A DNA stretch of 64,000 bases from a candidate division KSB1 bacterium (GTDB lineage: Bacteria > Zhuqueibacterota > Zhuqueibacteria > Zhuqueibacterales > Zhuqueibacteraceae), in assembly GCA_034506255.1 (NCBI GenBank), contig JAPDPX010000005.1, positions 186,001 through 250,000 of the forward strand, in the 5' to 3' direction. Of this stretch, positions 37,039 through 45,010 are shown in pieces. The translations under genes and the position numbers were made by a program. Numbering within the stretch: the stretch's first letter is position 1; each line of letters starts with the position of its first letter. A model generated the notes under the pieces. That model saw only the letters and a program-made list of their open reading frames with translations. It did not search any database and was not told the DNA's origin.

Positions 37039-39168
37039 CTAATCCAGCCTGATTCGCATCCGCACATCGACTGCCGCGCATTTTTCCGCCTCCGGGAAGG
37101 CCAGGAACGGGTTGATGTCCATCTCCACAATCTCGGGGAAATCGCCGGCGAGTTGGGAGAGTCGCAGCAGCACTTCGGAGAGCAACGCGAAGGCCACGGG
37201 CGCTTCGCCGCGCACGCCCTGCAAAATCGCCGCGCCCCGTATGCCCTGTACCATGACCTGCGCATCCTCCACCGTCAACGGCACCGCGCGCAGAACGAGG
37301 TCGCGCAACGCCTCCACATAGATGCCACCCAGGCCAAAGGCCAGCACCGTCCCAAAAGTCGGCACCGTGTGCATGCCGAACAGCACCTCGCGGCCCCCGC
37401 TCAACATGCGCTGCACCAAAAAACGCGTCTGCTCCCCGGCCAGGCCGAGGGCACTCACCTGCGCCTGCAGATCGAGAAAGGCCGCGGCCAGCTCGTCACG
37501 GGTGCGCAAGTTCAGCCGCACGCCCTTGACCTCGGTCTTGTGCAGCACCGCGCTGCTGGAGAGCTTCAAAACCACCGGGTAGCCGAGCTGCGAGGCGGCG
37601 TGTTGCACCTCCTCCCAATCACGGCAGGGCGCCACCCCGGCCGCCGGAATGCCATAGGCCTGCAGCACACGAAACGCCTCGCTGTCATGCAGATGCTCGC
37701 GCCGTTCCCGGCGCGCCCGCTGCAGAATCTCCTGCACGGTGGTTTGCGCCACCGCGAAATGCGGTGGCGGCGTCACCGGCCGGCGGCGCCAGACCGCGTA
37801 GCGCGCCATGGCGGCCAGACAGCGCACCGCCGATTCCGGAAAGGGAAAAGCCGGAATGCGGTTGCGTTTGAGTTCCTCGAAGCCGGTGGCCACGCCGCGC
37901 ATGCCCATCAAGCAACCCACCACCGGCTTGTTGAAGCTGCCCGCCACCTTCGCGATGCCGCGCGCGACTTCGAACACGCCGGTCACCAGCGGCGGCACAA
38001 AGATGACGAGCGCGGCATCGACTTCATCTTCGCGCAACACCTGCTCGAGCACGAAGGTGAATTCCTGCTCGCCGGCCGCCGGCAGCAAATCCACGGGATT
38101 ACGCACGCTGGCCTGGGGCAGCAGCCGCTCGCGCAGCCGGGCCTGGGTGGCCGCGCTCAAGCTGGCAAGCCGCAAGCCGAGTTGCTCGCAGGCATCGGTG
38201 GCCATGATCGCCGGGCCGCCGGCGTTGGTGATGATGGCGATGCGGTTGCCCGCCGGCAGCGGCTGATGGGCCAGCCCCAGAGCAAAGTCGAACATCTCTT
38301 CGATGGAATTGGCACGCAGCACACAACACTGGGCAAACAGCGCATCGAAGGCGGCATCGGCGCCGGTGATCGCGCCGGTGTGGGAGCTGACGGCGCGCGC
38401 CCCGCTCTCCGTGCGGCCGGACTTCACCACGATGATGGGTTTGCGGCGCGTCACCTCGCGCGCAAGCTGCACAAAGCGGTGCGGCCGGCCAAAGCTTTCC
38501 AAATACATCAGGATGACGTTGACAGAGGGATCATCCTTCCAATACTCCAGCAGATCATTGCCACTGATGTCGGCCTTGTTGCCGATGGAGGCGAACATGG
38601 ACACGCCGAGATTCAGGCTGGCGGCATAATCGAGAATGGTGACGCCCAGCGCGCCGCTCTGCGAGGCAAAGGCGATGTTGCCCCGCCCGGGATAGCTGCC
38701 GGCAAAAGTCGCATCCAGGCGAATGTCGGGGTCGGTGCAGATCACGCCCATGCAGTTGGGGCCGATCATGCGCATGCCGTGGCGCCGCACGATCGCGAGC
38801 AGTTCCTGCTCCCGGGCGGCGCCCTCCGCTCCGATCTCCTTGAAGCCGGCGGTGATCACAATCAAGCCTTTCACGCCCTGTTCGCCGCATTGGCGGGCAA
38901 CGGTCAGCACTTCCTCGCGCGGCACCACGATCACCGCCAAATCCACCGGGCCGGGAACTTCGCGCAGGGAGCGATAGGCCTTCACGCCGCCAACGTGCTC
39001 CGCCTGCGGATGCACGGGATAAACCGGGCCGTTGAAATCCGCGCGCAGCAATTTGTCGAACAGCGCACGGCCAATGGAACCGGGACGGCGGGAAGCGCCG
39101 ATCACGGCGACGGAGCGCGGCTTAAAGATCGCATCCAGCGGATGCCGCGAGTCGGGACTCTTGGACAT
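37039..39168 (-). CDS. ADP-forming acyl-CoA synthetase, alpha-beta fusion
   Basis: A 709-residue protein of the acetyl-CoA synthetase (ADP-forming) / acyl-CoA synthetase superfamily, making ATP from acyl-CoA or the reverse. Domains in order: CoA-binding Rossmann (SVAVIGASRRPGSIGR, about 15-30), succinyl-CoA ligase-like domains (IGPNCMGV; ASQSGALGV), the phosphohistidine loop (SHTGAITGAD), a linker, and a C-terminal ATP-grasp half (VVLKLSSSAVLHKTEVKGV; EMDINPFLAF). Both subunits are fused, as in many bacterial and protist enzymes. The ATG ATG pair follows AGAGGCGA, which belongs to an adjoining repeat. Substrate acyl group unknown; a protein acetyltransferase fusion is excluded because no GNAT domain is present. 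Confidence 0.88.
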   Translation of the reverse strand: MSKSPDSRHPLDAIFKPRSVAVIGASRRPGSIGRALFDKLLRADFNGPVYPVHPQAEHVGGVKAYRSLREVPGPVDLAVIVVPREEVLTVARQCGEQGVKGLIVITAGFKEIGAEGAAREQELLAIVRRHGMRMIGPNCMGVICTDPDIRLDATFAGSYPGRGNIAFASQSGALGVTILDYAASLNLGVSMFASIGNKADISGNDLLEYWKDDPSVNVILMYLESFGRPHRFVQLAREVTRRKPIIVVKSGRTESGARAVSSHTGAITGADAAFDALFAQCCVLRANSIEEMFDFALGLAHQPLPAGNRIAIITNAGGPAIMATDACEQLGLRLASLSAATQARLRERLLPQASVRNPVDLLPAAGEQEFTFVLEQVLREDEVDAALVIFVPPLVTGVFEVARGIAKVAGSFNKPVVGCLMGMRGVATGFEELKRNRIPAFPFPESAVRCLAAMARYAVWRRRPVTPPPHFAVAQTTVQEILQRARRERREHLHDSEAFRVLQAYGIPAAGVAPCRDWEEVQHAASQLGYPVVLKLSSSAVLHKTEVKGVRLNLRTRDELAAAFLDLQAQVSALGLAGEQTRFLVQRMLSGGREVLFGMHTVPTFGTVLAFGLGGIYVEALRDLVLRAVPLTVEDAQVMVQGIRGAAILQGVRGEAPVAFALLSEVLLRLSQLAGDFPEIVEMDINPFLAFPEAEKCAAVDVRMRIRLD

Positions 39169-39171
39169 CAT

Positions 39172-39316
39172 TCGCCTCTGACCGAAAACGTTCCATCCCC
39201 GGCTGGCCGGGGTTTCCAAAACGCCGGGGTTGTGAAACCCTGAAATCTCCTGCAACGGTCGGGACATTGCAGCAGCATTTTTTCAAAAGTTCGTGATTTC
39301 GGGCGCAGACGAATTC
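39172..39316 (-). repeat. Family B dispersed repeat, copy 2
   Basis: Read on the minus strand: GAATTCGTCTGCGCCCGAAA, AACTTTTGA, GACCGTTGCAGG, CCCCGGCCAGCCGGGG, GGAACGTTTTCGGTCAGAGG. Its last bases abut the acyl-CoA synthetase start codon and supply the SD-like AGAGG. Confidence 0.7.
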
Positions 39317-39350
39317 GCATGCTGCGCCACCGGCAATCACAAAGCTTTTC

Positions 39351-39609
39351 ACCTGAATTTTGCACCCAGATTGATCCCCTCCGCGGGAGACGCCGCTTTG
39401 ATTGCGACGCCCAGCCACCCAGGGGGCAGAAAAAATTTTGCCGGCCAACGTGCGGTCAACTCCGAAAAAAGTGACCTTTGGGATTCTCATGGGATTCTCA
39501 TCAAAACAATGCGCCCAATCATGAGAAATTCGACAGGCCACTCCGGACGGAGTTTTGTGAACAAGTCATTTCTTCCAGGCAAGAGCAAGTCCGCATGCAA
39601 AATTCAGGT
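39351..39609. repeat. Family A (MITE-like) unit with perfect 14-bp inverted ends
   Basis: A 259-bp unit begins with ACCTGAATTTTGCA (39351-39364) and ends with its exact reverse complement TGCAAAATTCAGGT (39596-39609). The interior matches 27650-27955 and contains no protein-like frame. The perfect ends, small size and lack of a gene fit a non-autonomous miniature transposable element. No target duplication could be recognised. Confidence 0.85.
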
Positions 39610-39970
39610 ATGAACAACTCGCTCTGCTTGCGCTGTTCGCTGGCGCGGCCTCGCGATGAGAGGGAGGACAACCGGCAATTCCGCCCGGGACGCCCTGTTC
39701 ATCGCACGGCAGAGATGCAACCCTCGATGTGAAGATCCAATCCCAAAATCCGCCCACGCAAGCAGAAATTCCACGGAAAAAGCCATTTCGTGGCAGGCCA
39801 TTTTCGTGGGAGAGAGGCCGTGACGCCTGCGGCAAACAGGCGAATTTCGCAATCAGGGTCGCGCCACCTTCGAAAAAAGTCTGGCGTGACTTCGAACGGA
39901 ATGGCTGACGGCGCTTTGTGAACACGCCATTTATTCCAGGGAACAGCAAGCCAGCATGCAAAATTCAGGT
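39610..39970. repeat. Second family A unit joined to the first
   Basis: Directly abutting the previous unit, this 361-bp segment ends with another perfect TGCAAAATTCAGGT (39957-39970). Its reverse complement aligns with 22658-23000. Its left end is shared with, or truncated by, the first unit, so 39351-39970 may be one composite element. The rest of the gap up to 40155 (39971-40155) holds GGCAGCGGCTTGGCCGTTGC, possibly a family B fragment. Confidence 0.75.
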
Positions 39971-40155
39971 TTCAACAAGAAGTGTTTTGGCAGCGGCTTG
40001 GCCGTTGCCGTCACCATCAAAATTTCAAAAACCTTTTCCGCCGGCCGGAAATCGTTTCTGGAAAGGGACTCCCCACGGTGTGCTCAACTGCCACGGGGAT
40101 GAAACCTGCACGCGCGACCAGTCATGGCAACCGGCACGCAGTCCCCGCTGCCGGC

Positions 40156-40632
40156 TCATTCTTCGTCGATCACTTCCACCGGGCAGGGGGCGCGCGCCAT
40201 CAGGTCCGATACCGCCGAGCCGAAAAGAAAACGCGAGAGGCGGGAACGTTTGCGGCGGGTGACGATGAGCCGGTCGATCTTCTCGCTGTTGAGCAGGGCC
40301 AGCGCCTCCTCCACCCAGTTGCCGCGGCGAATGAAGGAGCGCACGCGAATGCCCTTGGCCTGTGCCGCGGCCTCCACTTCGCGGATTTTTTCCTGCGCCT
40401 GTTCGACATATTCCTGCTGCAGGGCGGCCAGAAACTGTTCGGAGGGTTTGCCGCCGATCCAGCCCTCTTCGGTGAGCTTGTGAGAGATGAGGGTGGGGAT
40501 TTCGGCATCGAGCACGAACAGCACCACCAGCTCGGCCTTGTGCGCGGCGGCAATCTCCAGGGCCAGCTCGATGCAGCGCGGGGAACGGCGCAGGAAGGAC
40601 AACAGCAGCATGATCCTGTACACGGTGGTCAT
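40156..40632 (-). CDS. Universal stress protein (UspA family)
   Basis: An alpha/beta UspA-fold protein (158 aa). The first strand-helix-strand (RIMLLLSFLRRSPRCIELAL, then AELVVLFVLDAEIP) is followed by a helical insert and the closing RSFIRRGNWVEEALALLN, DRLIVTRRKR. The C-terminal nucleotide-loop-like RFLFGSAVSDLMARAPCPVE replaces the usual GxxGSVS wording in part, so ATP binding is uncertain. The start MTTVYRIM is used with GGAAACAAGGG upstream; a start six codons earlier is possible. Role in stress tolerance is general family knowledge only. Confidence 0.8.
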   Translation of the reverse strand: MTTVYRIMLLLSFLRRSPRCIELALEIAAAHKAELVVLFVLDAEIPTLISHKLTEEGWIGGKPSEQFLAALQQEYVEQAQEKIREVEAAAQAKGIRVRSFIRRGNWVEEALALLNSEKIDRLIVTRRKRSRLSRFLFGSAVSDLMARAPCPVEVIDEE

Positions 40633-41319
40633 CCCTTGTTTCCGCAGCATCACCTGTTGAGCCGCAACCGGTCTTTTCAACCAACCGGCAAAATCGGGCA
40701 GGGAAAGTAGCCCGCCTTGCCATCAAAAGCAAGGGCTTTGCCGCGTCCGGGCAACCCGATATATGATTGCCGGCGAGTTGGCAGGCACCAGCGGGAGGGA
40801 CGCGGACCCGGATCTCCTGCCCGTCTCCGCGAGAGCGGCATGTGCCAGGCATCACCCTGCCGGCCGTCTTGCGATAAAGGGCTTGCGCCCGAGCGCGCTG
40901 ATCGGTATATTTCTCCCACTTTTTTCGGACCACCCCACCACGAGGAGCGTATGAGCGAACGAGCCGTTTGACCGAAGGCCGTGGCCTTCTCCCACCCCAC
41001 GAAGGCCGCTACAACCAAACTGAGAGAGGGAGGTATTGCATGCCCAATGCGAAATGCAAGCACGTCGTTCTGGCTTCACGATTCCCACCGCGGTCTTCAT
41101 CCTTGATCCTGGCGATCCCAACTTGAACGATATTCCTGGTCGGGCCCATTCTGTCCCGTTGCCGCTTGTTGCCATCCGGGAGGCCAACTGCCACGTTGCA
41201 TTCATCATGCGCCCACTGCCGCATGCGGCAGTGCCCCCGCGGCATGACAGGGGAGCCCCCGGCCGGGAACGGTCAGCATGATGAGGCGTCCGATTCCCAT
41301 CTCAACGAAGGAGACAATC
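40633..41319. other. Intergenic region upstream of the OPT transporter gene
   Basis: No convincing gene. A short palindrome GAAGGCCGTGGCCTTC (40975-40990) and a block at 40888-40932 echoing 34287-34320 are the only structures noted. A mini-frame after GAGGAGCGT at 40951 is only nine codons. A leader or regulator site for the OPT gene may lie here, but none was recognised. Confidence 0.45.
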
Positions 41320-43371
41320 ATGGCTGAAGTCAAATTCACGGGTGGCGCAGCCCCCAGCTACAAACCCTATGTTGCGCCGGAATCCTCGATGGCGGAATTC
41401 ACCCTGCGCGCGCTGGTCATCGGCCTGGTGATGTCGGTGGTGCTGGGCGCGGCCAATGCCTATTTGGGCCTGAAGGCCGGCATGACCATCGCCGCGACCT
41501 ATCCGGCAGCGGTGATCGGCATGGCGTTGCTGCGCATCGTGAAAGGCTCGATTCTGGAGGAAAACTTTGCACGTACCGTCGGTTCCATCGGTGAGTCGGT
41601 GGCGGCCGGCGCGATTTTCACGATCCCGGCTTTCTACATCGCCCGCATTTGGTATCCGAATTTCGCCACCACCGGGCATTACCTGGAATCGACCGCGATC
41701 ATGGCCGCCGGCGGTGTGCTCGGCATCATGTTCGTCGCGCTGCTGCGCCGGGTGATGGTGGAAGACAAGGAGTTGCCGTTCCCGGAGTCGGTGGCGGCCG
41801 CTGAGATTCACAAAGCCGGCCGCAGCACCGGCACGGGTGCGAAATTTCTGTTTGGCGCCATGGGCGTGGGGGCGTTGATTCAGGCTTTGGGGCAGTTCAA
41901 GTTTTTTGCCACCACGTGGGAAAAGCTGGTGACCTTTGCGCCGACGAAAATCGGCTTGCGCAGCAGCGGGGAAGTCACGGCGCAGGGCGGCATGCTGCTC
42001 AGCTCGCCCGGCATCAGCCCGGCTTATATCGGAGTGGGCTACATCATCGGGCCGAAGCTGGCGTCGTTGAACTTCAGCGGCGGTTTGCTGGCGTGGGGAC
42101 TGTTCGTGCCGATTCTCATGTATTTCATCGGACCGACCCTGCTCGCGGCGGGTGCCATGCCCGACGAGGGAACGTGGACGGCGATGGCCGGCAACATCTG
42201 GCGCTTGATCGTGCGGCCGATCGCCATCGGCGGCATGTTGGTGAGCGCGGGCTACACGCTGTTTCGCATGCGCAAGAGTCTGGCCACCGGCCTGGCGCGC
42301 TCGATCAGCGATGTGAAGAAGGCGGCCGCCGGCGGTCACGTGACGGTGCGCACCGAGCAGGATTTGAAATTCAACTGGGTGATGATCGGCATTTTGGCGG
42401 CCGGGGTGGCGACCTTTTTCATCTACAACTATTTTGCCCAAAGCGTATCCGCCGCGCTGGTGGCGACGCTGGTGATGATCATCGCCGGCTTCTTCTTCGC
42501 CGCGGTCTCCGGCTATCTCGTCGGCATCATCGGCTCGAGCAACAATCCCATCAGCGGCCTTACGCTCTCCACTTTGCTGGTGGCCGCTTTGTTGATGGTG
42601 GTATTGGGCATGAAGGGCACCGAAGGCGTGGCCGCAGTTTTGGGCGTGGCCGCAGTGGTGTGCGTGGCAGCCGCGGTTGCCGGTGAAATGCTGCAGGATC
42701 TCAAGGTCGGTCACATTCTTGGCGGCACGCCCTGGAAGATGCAGGTCGGCGATCTCTTCGGCATTGCGCTCGCCGCCGCCGTGATGTTTCTGCCGCTCGT
42801 CATTCTGCATGAGGGCGACATCAAGGCCGGGCAGATGGCCAGTCCACCATATGAGGGTGGCTTCGGCAGCCCGAAGCTCTCCGCGCCGCAGGCCAGCTTG
42901 ATGGCGCTGCTGTCGCAGGGCATCGTGGGCGGCACCATGCCCTGGCCGCTGATCATCGTGGGCATGTTCATGGGTTTCGGCTTCATTCTCATGCAGGTGC
43001 GCAGCCCGATGCTGGTGAGCGTGGGCATGTATCTGCCGCTGGAAACGACCTTTGCCATTTTTGTCGGCGGCTTGATCAAGGGCATCGTGGAAAAGGTCAA
43101 TGCCAAAAAACAGTTCAATGAGGCGCAAAAGGCGCGCGTGGAAAACACCGGTGTGCTGCTCGCTTCCGGCTTGATCGCCGGCGAGGCGCTCATCGGCCTG
43201 CTGTTTGCCGGCCTCGCGTTCGCGGAGGTTCAGCTTTTTGCCATTTTCGAGAAGCCGTCGTTCCTCATCAGCCTGGTGGTGCTCGCGCTCATTGGCTGGA
43301 TTTTGGTGCAGATTCCGGTGAAGAATGCCGGCCGGGCGGATGAACCCGCACCGCCGAGCGGCGTGTTTTAG
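41320..43371 (+). CDS. OPT-family oligopeptide transporter
   Basis: Proton-coupled importer of the OPT superfamily (683 aa) with about 14-16 hydrophobic segments. The opening block (SMAEFTLRALVIGLVMSVVL then GAANAYLGLKAGMTIAATYP) is the hallmark of prokaryotic OPT proteins, and SSNNPISGLTLSTLL recurs in the middle. Plant and fungal relatives move oligopeptides or metal-nicotianamine chelates; bacterial substrates are mostly untested. AAGGAGACAATC precedes the ATG at ideal distance, so the longer frame upstream is rejected. It opens a transporter-rich stretch extending to about 54.5 kb. Confidence 0.92.
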   Translation: MAEVKFTGGAAPSYKPYVAPESSMAEFTLRALVIGLVMSVVLGAANAYLGLKAGMTIAATYPAAVIGMALLRIVKGSILEENFARTVGSIGESVAAGAIFTIPAFYIARIWYPNFATTGHYLESTAIMAAGGVLGIMFVALLRRVMVEDKELPFPESVAAAEIHKAGRSTGTGAKFLFGAMGVGALIQALGQFKFFATTWEKLVTFAPTKIGLRSSGEVTAQGGMLLSSPGISPAYIGVGYIIGPKLASLNFSGGLLAWGLFVPILMYFIGPTLLAAGAMPDEGTWTAMAGNIWRLIVRPIAIGGMLVSAGYTLFRMRKSLATGLARSISDVKKAAAGGHVTVRTEQDLKFNWVMIGILAAGVATFFIYNYFAQSVSAALVATLVMIIAGFFFAAVSGYLVGIIGSSNNPISGLTLSTLLVAALLMVVLGMKGTEGVAAVLGVAAVVCVAAAVAGEMLQDLKVGHILGGTPWKMQVGDLFGIALAAAVMFLPLVILHEGDIKAGQMASPPYEGGFGSPKLSAPQASLMALLSQGIVGGTMPWPLIIVGMFMGFGFILMQVRSPMLVSVGMYLPLETTFAIFVGGLIKGIVEKVNAKKQFNEAQKARVENTGVLLASGLIAGEALIGLLFAGLAFAEVQLFAIFEKPSFLISLVVLALIGWILVQIPVKNAGRADEPAPPSGVF

Positions 43372-43761
43372 TGTGTGGTTGTGGTGAATCATTCGCAGTC
43401 CCTGCCCCTGGTGCGCGGCCGTCGCAGCAACGGCACTCGCAATTGCAGCAGCGCCCGGCCAGAGGCATGACCGCGAAATTGACGTGACGCTGTTCACCTG
43501 ACATTGTCACCCCCCAAGCATTGCCGCTGCGCCGCGGAGTTCGCAAATGAGATTGCCTGTATTCTCTGCGAACTCTGCGTCACCGCGGTTCAAATGTTTG
43601 CTTTGTGGTTCAGAATCGTTCAGAATTCCATTCTGATATTGAATGCCTTACGGCATACCCAACCCGCCCGCCATCGGGTTTTTCCCGCCATTCTTGGGAC
43701 TGGACTTTCACAAAAGCCTTTCGTATTAATGCGCCCGGTTGAACGAATCTTGAATCTTGTC
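43372..43761. other. Intergenic region after the OPT gene
   Basis: A 390-bp spacer. The segment 43545-43610 (CTCTGCGAACTCTGCGTCAC) has the same degenerate dispersed wording as 11060-11160. The frame open from 43504 is not supported as coding before the Met at 43762. Confidence 0.45.
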
Positions 43762-44160
43762 ATGTCAAAAAAATCCGGTAAAAAGATGGGACGCAGCATG
43801 TTGCTGGCTTTGATCAGCCTCAACATGATTGTCGCGCTGCCGCCGGCAGGCGCGGCGTTGATCTTTTCCTGTGAATACCAGGGCGAGGTCGTGGCCAACC
43901 GGGTGATGCAGGCCTGGACCGACGGCGAAGTGCCGGCCGGCTGCCACTTCCTCATCCCCAAAGCCGGCCAGGATGAGATTGTGGTCAGCCTCAAACGCAC
44001 CATCGAACCGACGTCCCTGGTCAAATGTCGCATCTTGCTGGCAGCGGACTCCCCGCAAATCTCCAGCGGCGACGACTATTTTCAAGCCAACGATCTGCAA
44101 TTCAATACTCCCCGCCTCGTTTTTCGGCAGCCTGAGAGCGAGCATTCCTCCGAAGGCTGA
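43762..44160 (+). CDS. Small secreted protein of unknown family, paralogue A
   Basis: A 132-residue protein with a signal peptide (MGRSMLLALISLNMIVALPP after a Lys-rich start) and a mature part of about 100 residues with two cysteines (FSCEY and AGCHF) plus one further on. The closing segment NDLQFNTPRLVFRQPESEHS is nearly repeated in the protein at 48243-48644, as are the signal region layout and length. No known family was recognised. The SD is weak; a start at 43729 or 43786 is possible. It lies 178 bp before a small-gene pair and a sodium/proton antiporter gene. Confidence 0.65.
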   Translation: MSKKSGKKMGRSMLLALISLNMIVALPPAGAALIFSCEYQGEVVANRVMQAWTDGEVPAGCHFLIPKAGQDEIVVSLKRTIEPTSLVKCRILLAADSPQISSGDDYFQANDLQFNTPRLVFRQPESEHSSEG

Positions 44161-44338
44161 AAGCTTGCCCAGCTATTTCTCCATTTTTCATCACTCCCAT
44201 CATTGATTCGGCGTGCGAACCGCGCGTCACCACAATGGTTTCGTCGCGGCATTCGGCGCCTGTTCACGCACAAACGGAATCGCAGGGTGGCAGGGAGGCT
44301 TGCGTTTATCACGATGTGCCTGCAGCCAGGAGTATGCG

Positions 44339-44692
44339 ATGTCCAGTTTCACAGAGAACCCGGAGAACTTCACCGTCAGACGGTCCGCGCTGGAGCAAAA
44401 TACCGCGCGCGACCTGCAAAGCCTCGCCCAACTGATTTCCGCGGAGCAGCGCCAATATTTTGTCCGCAGGTTCTTTGCCGGAAAGGTTCAGTGGTTCGAT
44501 TCGCTGTGCGCTTTACTGGAGGCCGCGTCGACCTGGAAGGTGGCGTACCGCATCCTGCACCAGCATTACAAGGCGCACGGCATCAATCCCTGGCAGGAGG
44601 AAGCGCGGCAGCTCTCCAGCCTGCTTTACAAGCGCTATTTCCCGCAGGATGCCCATGTTCAGGCTCCGGCGGAACTCACCCGGGAACACTGA
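44339..44692 (+). CDS. Small soluble protein of unknown function
   Basis: A 117-residue protein without signal or membrane segment. It is rich in aromatic and basic residues (QRQYFVRRFFAGKVQWFDSL; KVAYRILHQHYKAHGINPW) and probably all-helical. AGGAG 7 bp before the ATG supports expression. No family recognised. The 51-aa membrane protein gene starts 11 bp after its stop, so the two are likely one operon, possibly with the antiporter gene at 45011. Confidence 0.7.
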   Translation: MSSFTENPENFTVRRSALEQNTARDLQSLAQLISAEQRQYFVRRFFAGKVQWFDSLCALLEAASTWKVAYRILHQHYKAHGINPWQEEARQLSSLLYKRYFPQDAHVQAPAELTREH

Positions 44693-44703
44693 AGGACCGC
44701 ATT

Positions 44704-44859
44704 ATGCCACTCAATCAAATCCTCTTGATCATTATCGGCGGCGGCATGGTCGCCGGCATGCTGTATGTGTTTATCCGCGTGCTGCTGCGGCCCACGCCCA
44801 AGCCGGTGGAACCCCATCCGGACAAAAAGACCGAAACCGGCGTTGCCGGCAAAGCCTGA
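44704..44859 (+). CDS. Tiny single-helix membrane protein (51 aa)
   Basis: One transmembrane helix (residues 5-27, ILLIIIGGGMVAGMLYVFIR) and a hydrophilic Pro/Lys-rich tail. AAGGA stands 7 bp before the ATG. Size and topology resemble small accessory subunits of secondary transporters, such as the MetS-type subunits beside NSS symporters; similarity is by shape, not demonstrated homology. The sodium/proton antiporter gene follows 151 bp downstream. Confidence 0.65.
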   Translation: MPLNQILLIIIGGGMVAGMLYVFIRVLLRPTPKPVEPHPDKKTETGVAGKA

Positions 44860-44874
44860 GTTCAGCCGCAATGC

Positions 44875-44897
44875 CCGGCGCCCATTGTCGGCGCCGG
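44875..44897. repeat. Strong GC-rich hairpin without T-tract
   Basis: CCGGCGCC (44875-44882) pairs with GGCGCCGG (44890-44897) across a 7-nt loop, extended by AATG/CATT with a bulge. No T-run follows, so it may be an RNA-stability element or a Rho-independent-like pause between the 51-aa gene and the antiporter promoter. Confidence 0.45.
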
Positions 44898-44908
44898 ACA
44901 TTGCGCAA

Positions 44909-44937
44909 TTGGGCTTGCATGAGTTAAAATTTATGCT
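44909..44937 (+). promoter_or_regulatory. Possible promoter of the antiporter gene
   Basis: -35 TTGGGC (44909-44914), 17-bp spacer with an A/T-rich end, -10 TATGCT (44932-44937). Transcription would begin about 67 nt before the ATG. Confidence 0.35.
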
Positions 44938-45010
44938 AGGTTGGGGCGAAACTTCATTCCCAGGCTGTTGAGGGCTACAACAATGTCGAAAAACTTCAAA
45001 AAGGATTTGT

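Noticed and set aside
22658..39970. Spaced repeats as a CRISPR array
   Set aside because: Copies are hundreds of bases long, far apart, in both orientations, and no cas gene is present.
41302..43497. 731-codon minus-strand frame over the OPT gene
   Set aside because: His/Gln/Arg-rich shadow of a membrane-protein gene, typical of antisense frames in GC-rich DNA.
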